Shown in pieces: positions 12,154 to 23,614 of a stretch of DNA of 64,000 nt. A model generated the notes under the pieces. It was not told the origin of the DNA, ran no database searches, and saw only the letters and a list, made by a program, of their open reading frames with translations. Origin of the DNA: Cladosporium sp. IMV 00045. Its lineage: Eukaryota > Ascomycota > Dothideomycetes > Cladosporiales > Cladosporiaceae. Positions within the stretch are counted from its first letter, which is position 1, and the number at the start of each line of letters is the position of its first letter. A program made the position numbers and the translations under genes. Location: positions 1 through 64,000 of the forward strand of contig MSJI02000167.1 in NCBI GenBank assembly GCA_001931905.2, given 5' to 3'.

Positions 12154-14165
12154 CTAGTGCGAGAATCTGACGTTGAGTCGCTTGCTACCGGTATCGGCGG
12201 TGGTGGCAAGATAATGTTCTTGCTCCTGTTATTGAGGTCAGCCAATGTGCAACCATCTAGAACATATGACAGAACACTTACATCTTTTGTCATATTATCC
12301 CATTTCTGAGCCTTGGTCTTATTGCGCCACATGTAGTACCCTTTGCCCAGGAGGTAGATGCAAACGTTCATGCAGCAGATGGCGATCAAAACGCGGTTAC
12401 CACGTCGATAGACAGGTCGATCGTCCTCTCTGTAGATATTCGCGTAAATGACGCGAGAAAGTTGAACCAGCATATTGTACAAGGCTGTGCTGATTGCTCG
12501 CGTCCGCACTGCATTGGAGTTACGCGAAGCCCAACTGACGTGGATCGCATGAGGCGACGGGTAAGAGAGGAGCACAGTGGTGACAGCAAACGTGTTCCAG
12601 ACGTTTCCTCCTGGGATGTCGTTGCTGAATGATCCTGCAGGAAGATGGTACAAGGCAATCAAGCAGGGGAGGACCCAAAGCTGCGTCATTATACCGCAGA
12701 ATGCGCGCTGATTCCAGCGTTCCGACAGATAGGTCATTCCGACGATCGTAACTGCCGCTCCAGCCTGTGCTGGGATGGTGAGCAAATTGGTTTGGAATGT
12801 GTCGAATCCGGCCGCTCTCAAAGTCAATGTGAGGTAGTTGTCCGGAGGACCTGGTGGAATCTCCCAAACCAAAGCAAATGCGTAGATTGGCCACAAATCG
12901 AAATCACATAAAGATTTCCAAAGCAATTTGAGGGTGATTGCTTGTCGATTGTGCATATCACCCTTTGTCGGATCATCCCTAATGATGCGGTTGACCAAAA
13001 TCTTTTCTTCCCGCTCGTTGAACCATCCGTTCGGGCGATGCCATTTCTTGGTCTGTGTTGGCGATGGGACCATCATGAACCATGACCAAGTGCCAATGGT
13101 TAGCATAATGCAGCCCTCAATCAAGAACAGCCATCGCCACCCTGGACGACCATGCAAGCCTCTCATTCGAAGGATGCCAAACGCCAGGATTGGCGCGATA
13201 ATATCAGTCACGCGACGCACAGCCCAGAAGAGTGCAAGGCGAAAGGGCAGCTCGGAGGACTTCAGAAAATAAGTGAGGTAAAGAACGACATCAGGTATGA
13301 AGCCTCCCTGGAGCATACCGATCAAGGCTCGTGTAGCGAAGAAGGATGCACGACCACTGAGGAAGAATTGTGCGCCGCAGACAATAGACCACGCGCATGA
13401 GATGAATGGAATCCAGCGGTCGGGCCCGATCTTCTTTGAGATCATTTGCGATGGAATCTCGGCGCATAGGAAAGCAATTTGGAAGATCGTAACACCCATA
13501 TTGTAATCATTAGTGTCCATTCCAAGATCGTCAAGAAATTCTGAGATTGATTGTCAGCATTGAAGTGATGGAACTTGTGCACGCACCAGGAGGTGAATGA
13601 CCGGGGAAAGATGGTTTTACCGTCACTGTTGGCTTGTGCTAGGTTGCCCCGGCCGAGGTCGAGTCCGAAGAAGGCGATGCATGCCCAGATTGTGATTTTC
13701 AAGTCGATGCGGTTGAGAACTTTCTGATTGAGTGTGAGCCGGCGGACAAGCGCGGAATATGCAAGGATTGGTCTTAAACTGATAACTTACCATCTCCTCC
13801 CTCCATGTCCATCGTTCAGCCGGATCGAAGCGATGCAGGTTCTCGTACTTGGGGTGTGGTGCAAAGTACTTCCCAAGGCGAGGGTCGTCATAGATGGAGG
13901 GCTGCGTGGCAGTTTGATCCAACCACTCATTGTCGTTCTTCATCCACAGTGTTGCGCCAGGGATTGTCGGTCCCTTGTCTTTCTTGAGCTCATCTTGCTT
14001 CTCTTCATTTTCATTGACGATGCGAGCTTTGAGGGTGGCGATTTCTTCTTCGGTCAATTCCTTGTCGGGTGGTGTATTGACGCCAGATGAGCTTTCATCC
14101 GTAAGGTAGATCTGTGTTGGATCAGGGGCAGCAGTACCTGCCTTGCCTTCGAGATCTCCGGCCAT
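12154..14165 (-). CDS. MFS permease of the ACS family with long N-terminal tail
   Basis: Exons 13791-14165, 13621-13723, 12282-13540 and 12154-12225 give 602 residues; the introns are 67, 80 and 56 nt. A hydrophilic tail of about 125 residues is unusually long for the family. It is followed by the first helix (ITIWACIAFFGLDLGRGN), then FLCAEIPSQMISKK in helix 2, ALIGMLQGGFIPD in helix 4 and GRPGWRWLFLIEG at the central loop. The last exon supplies the common C-terminal EQEHYLATT segment and supports the splice. The protein belongs with the allantoate/vitamin permease-like symporters of the plasma membrane; its substrate is unknown. It resembles the neighbouring permease only at family level. 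A TATA-like sequence (TATATAAAG on the minus strand) lies near 14231-14239, about 70 bp upstream of the start. Confidence 0.88.
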
Positions 14166-15886
14166 TTGTTAGGGTTCGTCTTTGGATCTGCAACTCGTGG
14201 CATAACTTTCGATTCGCAAGTGCTTGCGACTTTATATATCAGAGCATTCTGCAATTTTCTTCAAGTCTCACGCCATGTAGGGTCGATCCTAACATGTTGA
14301 ACCGACCCGCAGTAGCACGAAAAAGCGATTGCTTGGACATCTTGGAAGTAGCTCGGCAAATCTATGCTTTATTATCGAGAAGGTGTGGGCCCTCATCACT
14401 TAGAAGAGTTGCGGAGCCGGTGCGGACAAAGAGAAGGCAGGCAATAGGGCTGAATGGATGCGGTAAGGCAGAGGCACGGCCTGGCTCCTCAAGTCAAAGA
14501 ATAGCTGCTGTAAACTCCTACTAATGTCAACTTCAGGCCACTTGTGAGGTTGCTCGTCGATCGACTTATCTGATAAGAAACACCTACGTTATTCCATCTA
14601 AGCCTGTCATTATCATGCGGAAGTCAGAGGGCATGTCTAAAGCGCAACGACCACAGTGTAAGCGAGCCAGTTGATGTCAAGACAGGGGCCGCGAGAGAAC
14701 GATTTCTCGGCTGAGTGGCATCCTCATCAACCATTGCGCCATTGCAGATAACGAAGAGCTGTGGTGGACATGGTGCCTTGGTGCTGATGTGACGGCAAGG
14801 ACAAGCCATCAAGCGTATCTTCCACGCAGCGAACAATCAACACACAGACGTCAAACGGTCTCGAAGTCGCATGCTGAGAGATTTGGCATTCTTGTGCGTG
14901 GTCTTAGTCGCCTTGGGAGTAACAGCTCGCCATAAGTGCGAGTATGGTGTGATCGCTTGGCGTGAACAAACGGGAAGTTTTGGGTCGACATGGAGTAGGC
15001 GTGGTGGTGGTCAACGGCGAGGCAGCGAAGCGACCGCACGGGCGAACGGTGAGCTCATATTACCATATACTTCAGATGGATCCAGTAGCATTTGTTTGTC
15101 GCGGCATGTACTGTCGGTCAATCTTGCCCATGGCTTGGTCTTATTGTCCTTCAGTCCGACATCGTGTCCTGAACTCATGTTTTGAGCTTCACTTGTGTGC
15201 TTATTCGCATCTCATCAAGCTGTACAAGCTGAGTTTATGGACATTGTAAGTGATGCTGTGGTATTGGCGTGTTGGCTGATGTTATTATTGTTCTGGTTTT
15301 CTCCTGACGTCTATGACGATTCCTGGAGAAAGCCAGCCTGAGAGCTGGAGAAATTCATCAGCCTCATCAAATTCACTTTAGTACAATACAACCCCTTGCG
15401 AGATACCGTTTGTGCATTTAAGACACAAGGCTGACGAGTGCAGAATATATGCTGTTTGACATAACTGAGGTTGCCAGCAAGCTACTTGATGGAAGGGCGA
15501 GCGAACTATCGTACCCTGGACGATGGGCAACATATTGCAGCCCTAACGACGGCACAAACAAAGCAACCATGCTTTACCCCTCAGCAATCGAGACTATCTA
15601 GACCATGCAGAGCACACGAAGCCCAAGAGGCAAGTTTCAGCCACATCGGGAGCCCGTTAATTTCAACGCACCTTGGGATTAAGGTGCAGTAGGCGCAGGA
15701 GCTTCGAGTCCGTCTTTATCCCCACCTACCTCACATAGGTAGGTAGTCTTATCTTCTGGATAAGCTGACTCTCCCTGAACTACCAACCACTTTCATATGT
15801 GGGAGGCTTTTCTCTCTCCTCAATTCGCTCCAGCGGAATCAGAAAGCGCGATACCACTTCTTCACCTTGCTCAGGGAGTATCAAGC
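14166..15886. other. Long intergenic region, no gene recognised
   Basis: About 1.7 kb separates two divergent transporter genes. I found no coding frame with family resemblance, no tRNA-like fold and no clear repeat. A short palindromic run around 15724-15750 (CCCACCTACC...GGTAGGTAG) lies about 140 bp before the next start and could be regulatory. Confidence 0.45.
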
Positions 15887-17560
15887 ATGGGACCTCAAGG
15901 ATCTGCCGAAAAGGACAAAGGCGCTGACGTTGCCATCGGGCCTGTTCAAGCTCGGTCTACTGATTCACCAAAGAACCCGTACAGCGATGCAACAATGGCG
16001 TTCGAGGAGGAGGCGGTTGTTGCTAATCAAGGTCGCCTGAGGCGCCTTTTCAGTTTCGTACAATTGCTTGCCTTTGCGCTCACGTTCATGTCTAGTTGGG
16101 AGGTGGTTGCTATGTGAGAGATTGCTGAGTCTTTGCGCCGCTCCACATTTTGGCTGACTGGCAATACCAGGAATATGGGCGCCTCGTTGCTGAACGGAGG
16201 ACCGCGAGCCCTCGTTTGGGGCTGCCTTCTTGTTGTTATTGGATCTCTTGCTCAAGCTCTTTCCATGGCGGAGCTAGGATCAATATTGCCAATAGCTGGA
16301 GCCCAGTACCACTGGACCGACATGCTTGCTCCAGAACGATCGAGGAGAACGATCACCTGGTTTCAAGGCTGGGTGACATGGTTCGCATGGGTTTCTGCAC
16401 TTGGCGGCAGCAGTTCTAGTCTGGCATTCAGTCTACAAGGCATCATTGCGGAGAACCTTGAAGGCTATGCCAATGCACAGCAAAGTTGGCATCTCGCTCC
16501 GATCATGATCGCTATACTGGTCACGACAGGCCTTATCAACTCATTCGCCTTTCGCATCGTGCCATGGCTCGAGCTCGCCTCTGGTATATGTCATGTCCTC
16601 TTGTTCTTCATCTTCGTCGGTGTCTTCGCTGGCCTTGGATCCGGAAACAGTGCTGCCTTCGTCTTCACCGACAGCACAAGTTATTCTGGATGGGGAAAGT
16701 TCGTCGCTTTCAACATCGGCATGCTGGTTCCTGCTTGGGGGTTTATCGGCTTCGATGGTGTCAATCACATGTCTGAAGAAGTCCGTCGAGCCCGGCATGC
16801 AGTCCCGCGTGCCATGGTGTATACCATCGTCATCAATGGTACTCTAGCCTTCGTCATGGCTTTAGTGATCATGTTCCAGATGGGCGACGTCACTCCATAC
16901 CTGGAATCCGGCTACCCAATCATTCCCATGTTCATAGCAATAGCTGGTACCAAAGCAGCCAATGCTCTCGTTTCAGGCCTGCTCATTATTACATACTGCG
17001 TGGTGGCAGCGTCGCTGGCTTCAGTAGGTCGTATTACCTGGGCCTGGTCTCGGGATGGAGCTCTTCCAAAATACTTCGCCAAAGTCGACCCGAAACACAA
17101 AGTACCGGTTCGAGCCCTGTGGCTCCCAATCGTCATAGTATCACTACTGTCGCTCCTGAACATCGGCTCTACAGCCGCAACAGCATTCTCGGCCTTCACG
17201 TCGCTTTCCTCACTGGGTCTGTACACCTCATATATCATTGCCATAGCATGCCTGCTGCATGCTCGATTGACTGGCCTTCTGGGCGAAACATCAACAGCAC
17301 GGGTTCAATACGGCGAATGGCGTCTCCCCAAGTCCCTGGCTGTGCCCATCAACGTCTATGCTCTAGTGTGGACAATATACATCACCATCTACCTCCCCTT
17401 TCCAACAACCAATGAAGTCGATGGGACTAACATGAACTACGCTCTTCCAATATATGCACTTGTCCTCCTTTCCGCCACGATCGGCTGGTTCGCATGGGGA
17501 CGCAAGCATTGGTCTGGCTTGAATGCCTCAGCAATTGCTTTGGTCAGGAAAGAAAGCTGA
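15887..17560 (+). CDS. Amino-acid/choline (GABA permease-type) transporter
   Basis: Exons 15887-16113 and 16171-17560 join to 538 residues with one 57-nt intron. The protein is a member of the APC superfamily, fungal amino acid/choline transporter group (relatives Hnm1, Uga4). A hydrophilic N-terminus is followed by the first helix with FALTFMSSWEVVAMNMG. Later come SMAELGSILPIAGAQYHW, GFDGVNHMSEEVRRARHAVPRA (the conserved loop after helix 6) and RITWAWSRDGALPKYF. About twelve membrane helices are expected, in the plasma membrane. A Met at 15797 in the same frame would add 30 residues; I prefer 15887 because the extra segment is not typical of the family. The transported solute (choline, GABA or another amine) cannot be decided here. 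Confidence 0.88.
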
Positions 17561-17828
17561 GTAGTCTAGTCAAGCTTGTCAGCCCGTTTGATGGATGGAA
17601 ACGACAGTATTCAGACCGACAACACATTGTCAAGACTACTTTGCGTCATTGCAATATATGTTGACCGGCCATTCTTGGCACAGACGTATGTCAATAGGGC
17701 CGTCAGATCAATCGACGTTGGTGTATCAGTTCTGCATGATCGATTTTCACCCAATGATGCGATTTTCTTCAAAAAAATAATATAATGTGTGGTGTTGCCG
17801 TCTCCTCAGCAAATCCACTTGATTTCAC

Positions 17829-17934
17829 GGTGAGATGGCCGAGCGGTCTAAGGCGCTAGCTTAAGGCAATGTCTTCGGATATTATCAACAATCGCTAGTC
17901 CGAAAGGGCGTGGGTTCGAATCCCACTCTCATCA
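17829..17934 (+). tRNA. tRNA-Leu (anticodon AAG), with intron
   Basis: All arms can be folded by eye. The acceptor stem GGTGAGA pairs with TCTCATC (one G-U) and is followed by discriminator A. The D arm has GCC/GGC. The anticodon stem CTAGC/GCTAG closes the loop TTAAGG-C with anticodon AAG. The variable arm is of the long, type II kind expected for leucine. The T arm is GTGGG-TTCGAAT-CCCAC. A 26-nt intron lies directly after the base 3' of the anticodon, the standard position. It is transcribed by RNA polymerase III and decodes CUU. Confidence 0.93.
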
Positions 17935-18616
17935 ACATATTCTTTTGTCTTTTTCAATGGGCGCTACGATGGGCTATCTGGCACCGTAGCATGGCCAGCA
18001 GAGCTATCTTTGACGGCGGATGTGAGTGGCTTCTGGCTACTACATGTAAGCTGCTAACGTTTTAGCGAATTTTGACAACGATGTTTCGTTTTCTTGTGGA
18101 CGCCTGGAAGATGAAGGTGTGCCGGGTTGAGTAAACCAATGCCTCAGCACATAATGAACTAGAAGTTTTTCCTGACGATAAATTGGCTGATTCAGGAGTA
18201 TTTCCTGGATCTATGGCACTGTTCACTTTGTTGATGTCGCTTTTGGGAGAGAGGGCTCGTCTCGCATTCAGCGTGGTATGTGTAGGCTATAGGTATCTAA
18301 CGAAACGGTCGCTTGAGATGCAATTTGAAAGCATGCCGAATCAAACATGGGGCGCTGAATTTTTAAGAAATCGTTTCGAAGTCATCAGGACTGGTTGATT
18401 ATTCGTGAGCACGTTCAGGACAAGATTGTCCTTTGTTGGGATGTTGTGAAGTCCGACAAGGGAGGTCTGAGCTGGCTTGGCAGCTAACGACTTCACGACG
18501 TGGATCAAACCAATCGAACGGATCTCAACATGCCAATCAAACCATGTGCCATCACCGAACAACCTACACTAGATGAAGCAACTCGTCACAGTTGTGTCCA
18601 AATCGGTACCTAGAAG
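17935..18616. other. Intergenic region between tRNA-Leu and GPI10
   Basis: The 682 bp hold only frames of about 70 codons without family resemblance. A T-run (TTCTTTTGTC TTTTTC) directly after the tRNA, about 17940-17957, is a likely polymerase III terminator. Confidence 0.5.
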
Positions 18617-20651
18617 ATGAGCTCGCCACGAGGAGACCCTTCGGGGCTCATCGTCTTCGGACTCCTGCTCGCATTCCGCATCGTCAATGCACTGAGCATC
18701 AAGACGTTCTTCCAGCCAGACGAGTACTTTCAATCACTCGAGCCCGCATGGCGTATTGCATTTGGCGCTGACAGCGGCGCATGGAGTACTTGGGTTTGTC
18801 ATATTGAATTCTACACGTACAAAACACCTATCTGACTGACCCTCAGGAATGGCGCGAAGGCCTGCGTACAGCGCTACATCCTTGGATCTTCGCTTTGGTA
18901 TACAAGGTCACTGATGCTATGTCGACTCTCGAGGGCGCTGGTCGGGCCGGCAGAGCTGAACATCTGCTCATTGCTCCCAAGATTGCGCAGGCGGTTTTTG
19001 CGGCTGGCGTGGATTTCTACACGTGGAGGCTGGGTCAGACGGTTTATGGAGCAAGTAGCTCTGCAGCGACGGCAACGGTAAGTGTGGGATGGCTTTCATC
19101 GATGACATTGCGCTGATTCCCGACCCTTGTAGCTACTTCTTACGATCTTCAGCCCATGGCAGTTCTTCACGTCGACGAGGACGTTCGCGAACTCGTTTGA
19201 GACGACATTGACGGTCTTTGCTCTTTATAACTGGCCTTGGAAGTGGTTCCTGAATGCACCATCGGACGGAAGCTCGAAGAGGAATGACAAAGGTGACGCT
19301 TCAGTTGAGTACGTCAATTCTCGTGACAAGTCTGGATACATCACTGACCTCTCGTCAGACTTAAAGACTTTCTAGAGGGCAAGAATGTTGAACCCTCAAA
19401 TCCAACTACTCGAACTGAAGGCGGATCAAATTCGAGTGCACCAAGCTGGAGGCTGCACATTGCCCTCGCAGCAGCAGCGCTGGCTTGCATTCTGCGACCG
19501 ACGAACATTATCATCTGGGCTACTATCGCCTCCGCCATTGTGATTCGTTACAGCAACGCGGCGAGGAGTTTTGTTCTCTTGCGCAATGCGGTCGTTGTTG
19601 GGTATCATCCCTCCCAGTCCCCATGACTCCTTTCGCATAAACCTCTAACGAGCCTTCCAGCTCCATCATCCTCACAATCTCCCTCCTCGTCGACGGCCAC
19701 TTCTACAACCGATGGACCATCCCACCCCTGCGCTTCCTCTACCTAAACATCATGCAAGACCTCGCCATCTTCTACGGCCAAAACAGACCCGACTACTACT
19801 TCACGGAAGGCCTCCCCCTCCTCCTGACCACGGCCCTCCCCTTCGCCGCCCTCGGCCTCTTCCAAGCCCTGCGCCCGCGCCCCGACCGCCCCCACCTCCC
19901 AGGCTTTGTCCAACGCCAAACCCTGCACATCCTCGCCCTCGCCGTCACAACCACCACCCTGGCATTTAGCCTAATAGCCCACAAAGAAACCCGCTTCATC
20001 ACCCCCCTCCTCCCCATACTCCACCTCCTCGCCGCCCGCCCCCTCGCGGAATTCTTCTCCCCCTTCCCTCTCCCCCGCTCGCACCTCAAACTCCTCCTCC
20101 TCCTCTTAGGAGTGACTTTCAACGTCCTCCTGGCCGCCTACGTCAGCACCGTGCACCAGCGCGGCGTGGTCGACGTGACGCACTGGCTGCGGCATGAAGC
20201 GGAGACGGAGGCGGGGGGTGCAAGGAACACGTCGGTGGCGTTTCTCATGCCTTGCCATAGTACACCTTGGCGGAGCCATTTGGTGCATGCGGAGATTGAC
20301 GCTTGGGCGTTGACGTGTGAGCCGCCGGTGGATGTGCCGAGGGGGGAGAGGGAGGGGTATTTGGATGAGGCGGATGTGTTCTACATGCATCCTGGGGGGT
20401 GGATTGATGGGAATATGCAAGACAGGAAGAGTGTTTTTGTCGATTCACCTCTGGAGTTGGATGGTGGGGAGGTGGAGCAGAATGGGAGAAGACCTTGGCC
20501 GGAGTATTTGGTTTTCTTCGAGCATTTGGAGCCAGTCATGAATGCCGTGTTGGAAGGAACGAGGTATGAAGAGTGTTGGAGGGGGTTCAATTCGCATTGG
20601 CATGATGATTGGAGGAGGAGGGGGGATGTTGTTGTGCGGTGTTTACGGTGA
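18617..20651 (+). CDS. GPI10: GPI mannosyltransferase 3 (GT22 family)
   Basis: Exons 18617-18793, 18847-19077, 19133-19308, 19359-19601 and 19661-20651 join to 605 residues. The gene encodes a multi-span ER membrane enzyme that adds the third mannose to the glycosylphosphatidylinositol precursor, using dolichol-phosphate-mannose. The luminal first loop carries the catalytic-type [14 protein letters not shown] segment, with the Asp-Glu pair of GT22 enzymes. Further on come [26 protein letters not shown] and the diagnostic HKETRF motif. The last exon changes character sharply: cytosine-rich up to about 20150, guanine-rich from about 20200 to the stop, while the frame and the protein stay family-like. 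All five exons are intact. Pig-B/Gpi10 is favoured over the related Smp3 and Alg enzymes because of the HKETRF context and length. Confidence 0.9.
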
Positions 20652-23278
20652 TCATGGGATGGGGATGGCAAGGCGGGAAGGTGACTGTGAGGGTCACACA
20701 TTTGCGAAGCAACACGCAGAACCGCATGGCCTGAGATTCACCCCGTGTTTGTGTGCGTGAGTGAGGTACATACGGACAGTACAAAATCCACACAGATAAA
20801 ACCCAATCCTGACAAAGCAAGACAAGGCAACATAAGGCAAAGAGATCAATTCAAGTCAAAAACCAAATCAGCTGATCAACATGCCCATCTTCCCTCACAT
20901 GACATCTTCCGTACATACCTTCCATACCAGCACGTTGCACAGCCTCCGTGGCCTCACCGGGCACAAAACGAAAATGATGAAACGCACGAGGCCGCGAGGC
21001 CAACTCCAAACTAACTCACAAGGAAGAAAGCCTCAAGTCCCGGCACGGTACCTACAGTACTATAATCCTTAGTCTTTAGCTCGCCTCGTCCTTGCGTGGA
21101 TGACGAGACAAAACCTGCCTAAGCCCAGCCGGGTAGTCGGGACTTGAGGATGTTCGAGAAGGCGTATGGAAGGGAGCACTAAACAGTACGTAGACGCAGG
21201 AGGGAAGATTGGTGAGTCAGTTAATGGCGAACAAGCCACAGAAATGGGAGAGAAGGCAGACAGGCAGACACGCGAGGCCCGGTAGGGCGGTAGGTAGCAC
21301 GGCCTCATCAAGTCAGAGAGATCTGCCTTCTCGAGATCGCCAATGGTTGTATCCGCGAAAGGTGGCTATGTCGGATCTCTCGGCCACATCACCATGCGTG
21401 TGCCTGGCGGTAAGAGGCCTTCGAGAAGATCCATCGAAGGACGCTAGGAAGGTGATTGCCGTATGGGCATTAGTGATAAGCACATGAGGACCACCAAAGG
21501 CAATCAATCCACTCATTAGTCAGGTCCAGGTACGCGAGGCTCGTCGAGGGGAGAGCCTCGTAAGGCGTAGCGGCGTGGCATGCCGTGACATAACACGTTA
21601 TCGTGTGCTTGTGATCAAGTTGTACCTGGCGGGCCGGGATTCTAGTTACCTTAGTGTTGATGATGGAAGGTTATTGCTTCCAGTTGCTTTTTTCGTGGCT
21701 GTGCTTGACATTCCATGCCGTGCCGAGCATGCGTGGTTTCACGAGACGTTTACGGACGGCATGTGCCTGGCGTTGATGGAGTGTTGATTGGGTTTTTGCC
21801 AGGCTGATGACTTGCGTTAGTGGGGGGAGGATTTGGGAAAGGAGGCTGTGCAAGAGAGAAAAAGGCAAGCACGGCAGGAAACACGCGCTGGGTTCTGCGT
21901 TTCGTGATTGAGGCTGGGAGTTCTCCGTGGCTTGAACGGCACGGGTTGGGTTTGGCATTATTGTTGCACATGAAGTGATGTGGTTGATGTGTTGTGACGT
22001 TTGATGATATTGCTGAAGTTTCGGTGGTTGATCGGGCTGGGTAGAGGGGGTTCTTATCTTATCTTGATGGCTTCCATGAGACTCTTCTCTGGTCATACCG
22101 AATGGTTATACAGGTCATTTACTGTTTTAACAGGTTCTTGTCTATTCAATTGGTTTCCTACTAGCTTCACCTTCCATCTCCCTTCCTCGTTCAATCAATC
22201 ACAAACAAGATCAGACGAAATCCGGTGAGATGAACTGGATGAGGGCTTGACTCGCTTGCAGGAGCATCAGCTAACCGCCAACCGAAAAAGGCCATGCAGC
22301 AATGGTGGGGCTCTGATTATTTCGGGGCTATGTTTGGGCAGTTGGTGCTAGGGTGGTGCTAGGGTGTGCATGGGCGCTTTTTGCGACGATGATGATGATG
22401 ATTCACGAAATAATAATCAACCACCCAAATCAATCACTCCACTCCTGCCCGTCGCGCATCTTCAATCTGTACACCGTATCGGTCGCATGATCGGGCTGTG
22501 TCGGGAGACTTCCATCTCGTGGCTTCTCTTGCGTGCCTGATAGCAGTATCGTCCCTCATTCACGGACGGAGAGAGACATCGTCCAGAGAGCTGAACGTAG
22601 CTGATCGTCATACACCAAGGGCAGAAGAAGAACAGAGCATACTTTTGCTCCTAAGCTGCAACCCAACTCGTCGGTCCACTGGCCGTGCCGACCGGCAAAG
22701 AAGCACTACTGTGAGTTACAAGTGCTGTAACTGCTACAGACAGACCTCCACCATCTCCACACCGGCGAACACCTCACCGACCACACACACGGCACAACAA
22801 CGTCCTGGCTGCGTGCTGCGCCTCCTTCACTAACTGCACCCGAACTGCTGCAGCCTGCGCGCTGCTTTGCGCTGCCTCTCTCCTCTACCGTCTCACCTCC
22901 CGCTCTTGCAAGGCAGGCCTGTCACGTTACCCTGTACGCTTCTTGCTTAGACGCAATCCTTCGCGGCTGCGACACACACACAGCACACACATCATCATCA
23001 CCACCTCTCCCTCTCTTGACTGGTGCGCACATTGGCTTGCAGCAGCCTCTTGCTGCGCCCTCCTTCAGCTTTCACCACCTCTCGCCTTAGCGCCAAACCG
23101 ACTGGCCCAAACCTTCTGCTCGCTCTGTCATCCTTGACCTGTCTGTCCCTAAACCTCTCGCGCGCTTCGTCTCCCCAGGCTCCAAGGATAGCATCAGCCT
23201 CACTGCTCTACCTCACCCGTCCGCGCTCCGCCCACTGCCCACCTGCACCTCCGTTGCTCTGCGCTCCCATAACCCACC
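20652..23278. other. Long non-coding region upstream of CRZ1
   Basis: About 2.6 kb without a recognisable gene on either strand. The last 700 bp are rich in C, with CT, CA and CAT microsatellite-like runs (for example CATCATCATCACCACC near 22990). This is typical of a long 5' leader or promoter of a regulatory gene. A GATGATGATGATGATG run lies near 22387. Several upstream ATGs exist; whether they are transcribed is unknown. Confidence 0.5.
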
Positions 23279-23594
23279 ATGGATCCGAACTCGCGTGGCC
23301 GCTCGCCGTCGGCCAACAATGCCGCCCATTTAAGACACACGCCCTCCGCCTCGCCGCACCCGCCTTACACTCAATCCTTCGCCGACTCCTCTCTCTTACC
23401 CACCGACTCCTTCCAAGCTCTGAACAATAACAACAACACCAACCAACCCGCGTCCCACCTCACCGACCCGAGCTTCACCCAAGACATCCACCAGCACCAG
23501 CCCGACTACTCGCTCGGCCACTTCAACAGCTCTTTCAAAGACCAGCAGCAGGTGCCCATCGTGCCTTCCCAAAACACCGACGTGTCAAACCATA
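23279..23594 (+). CDS. CRZ1: CRZ1-type zinc-finger transcription factor, N-terminal fragment (cut by gap)
   Basis: This reading frame of 105 codons begins MDPNSRGRSPS, the characteristic start of dothideomycete CRZ1, and is rich in Asn, Gln, Ser and Pro. It stops at a run of 20 N. Its last 142 bases recur exactly at 39077-39218, where the same frame continues through the zinc fingers. The two pieces are therefore one gene interrupted in this assembly, and the joined product would be about 790 residues. CRZ1 is the calcineurin-controlled transcription factor of the calcium and cell-wall stress response; it is held in the cytoplasm when phosphorylated and moves to the nucleus when dephosphorylated. 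The N-terminal region is disordered, as is usual. Confidence 0.88.
23453..23594 (+). repeat. 142-bp exact repeat, left copy (contig-end overlap inside CRZ1)
   Basis: It is identical base for base with 39077-39218, ending at the N run. It marks the point where the left contig should connect directly to the sequence after the second gap. Confidence 0.95.
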
Positions 23595-23614
23595 NNNNNN
23601 NNNNNNNNNNNNNN
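23595..23614. other. Assembly gap (20 N)
   Basis: Twenty unresolved bases inside the CRZ1 reading frame. The constant length, equal to that of the second gap, suggests a placeholder rather than a measured distance. Confidence 0.98.

Noticed and set aside
23023..23430. A 135-codon frame overlapping the CRZ1 start in another frame
   Set aside because: It owes its length to C-rich leader sequence, shows no family resemblance, and is out of frame with the clear CRZ1 N-terminus.
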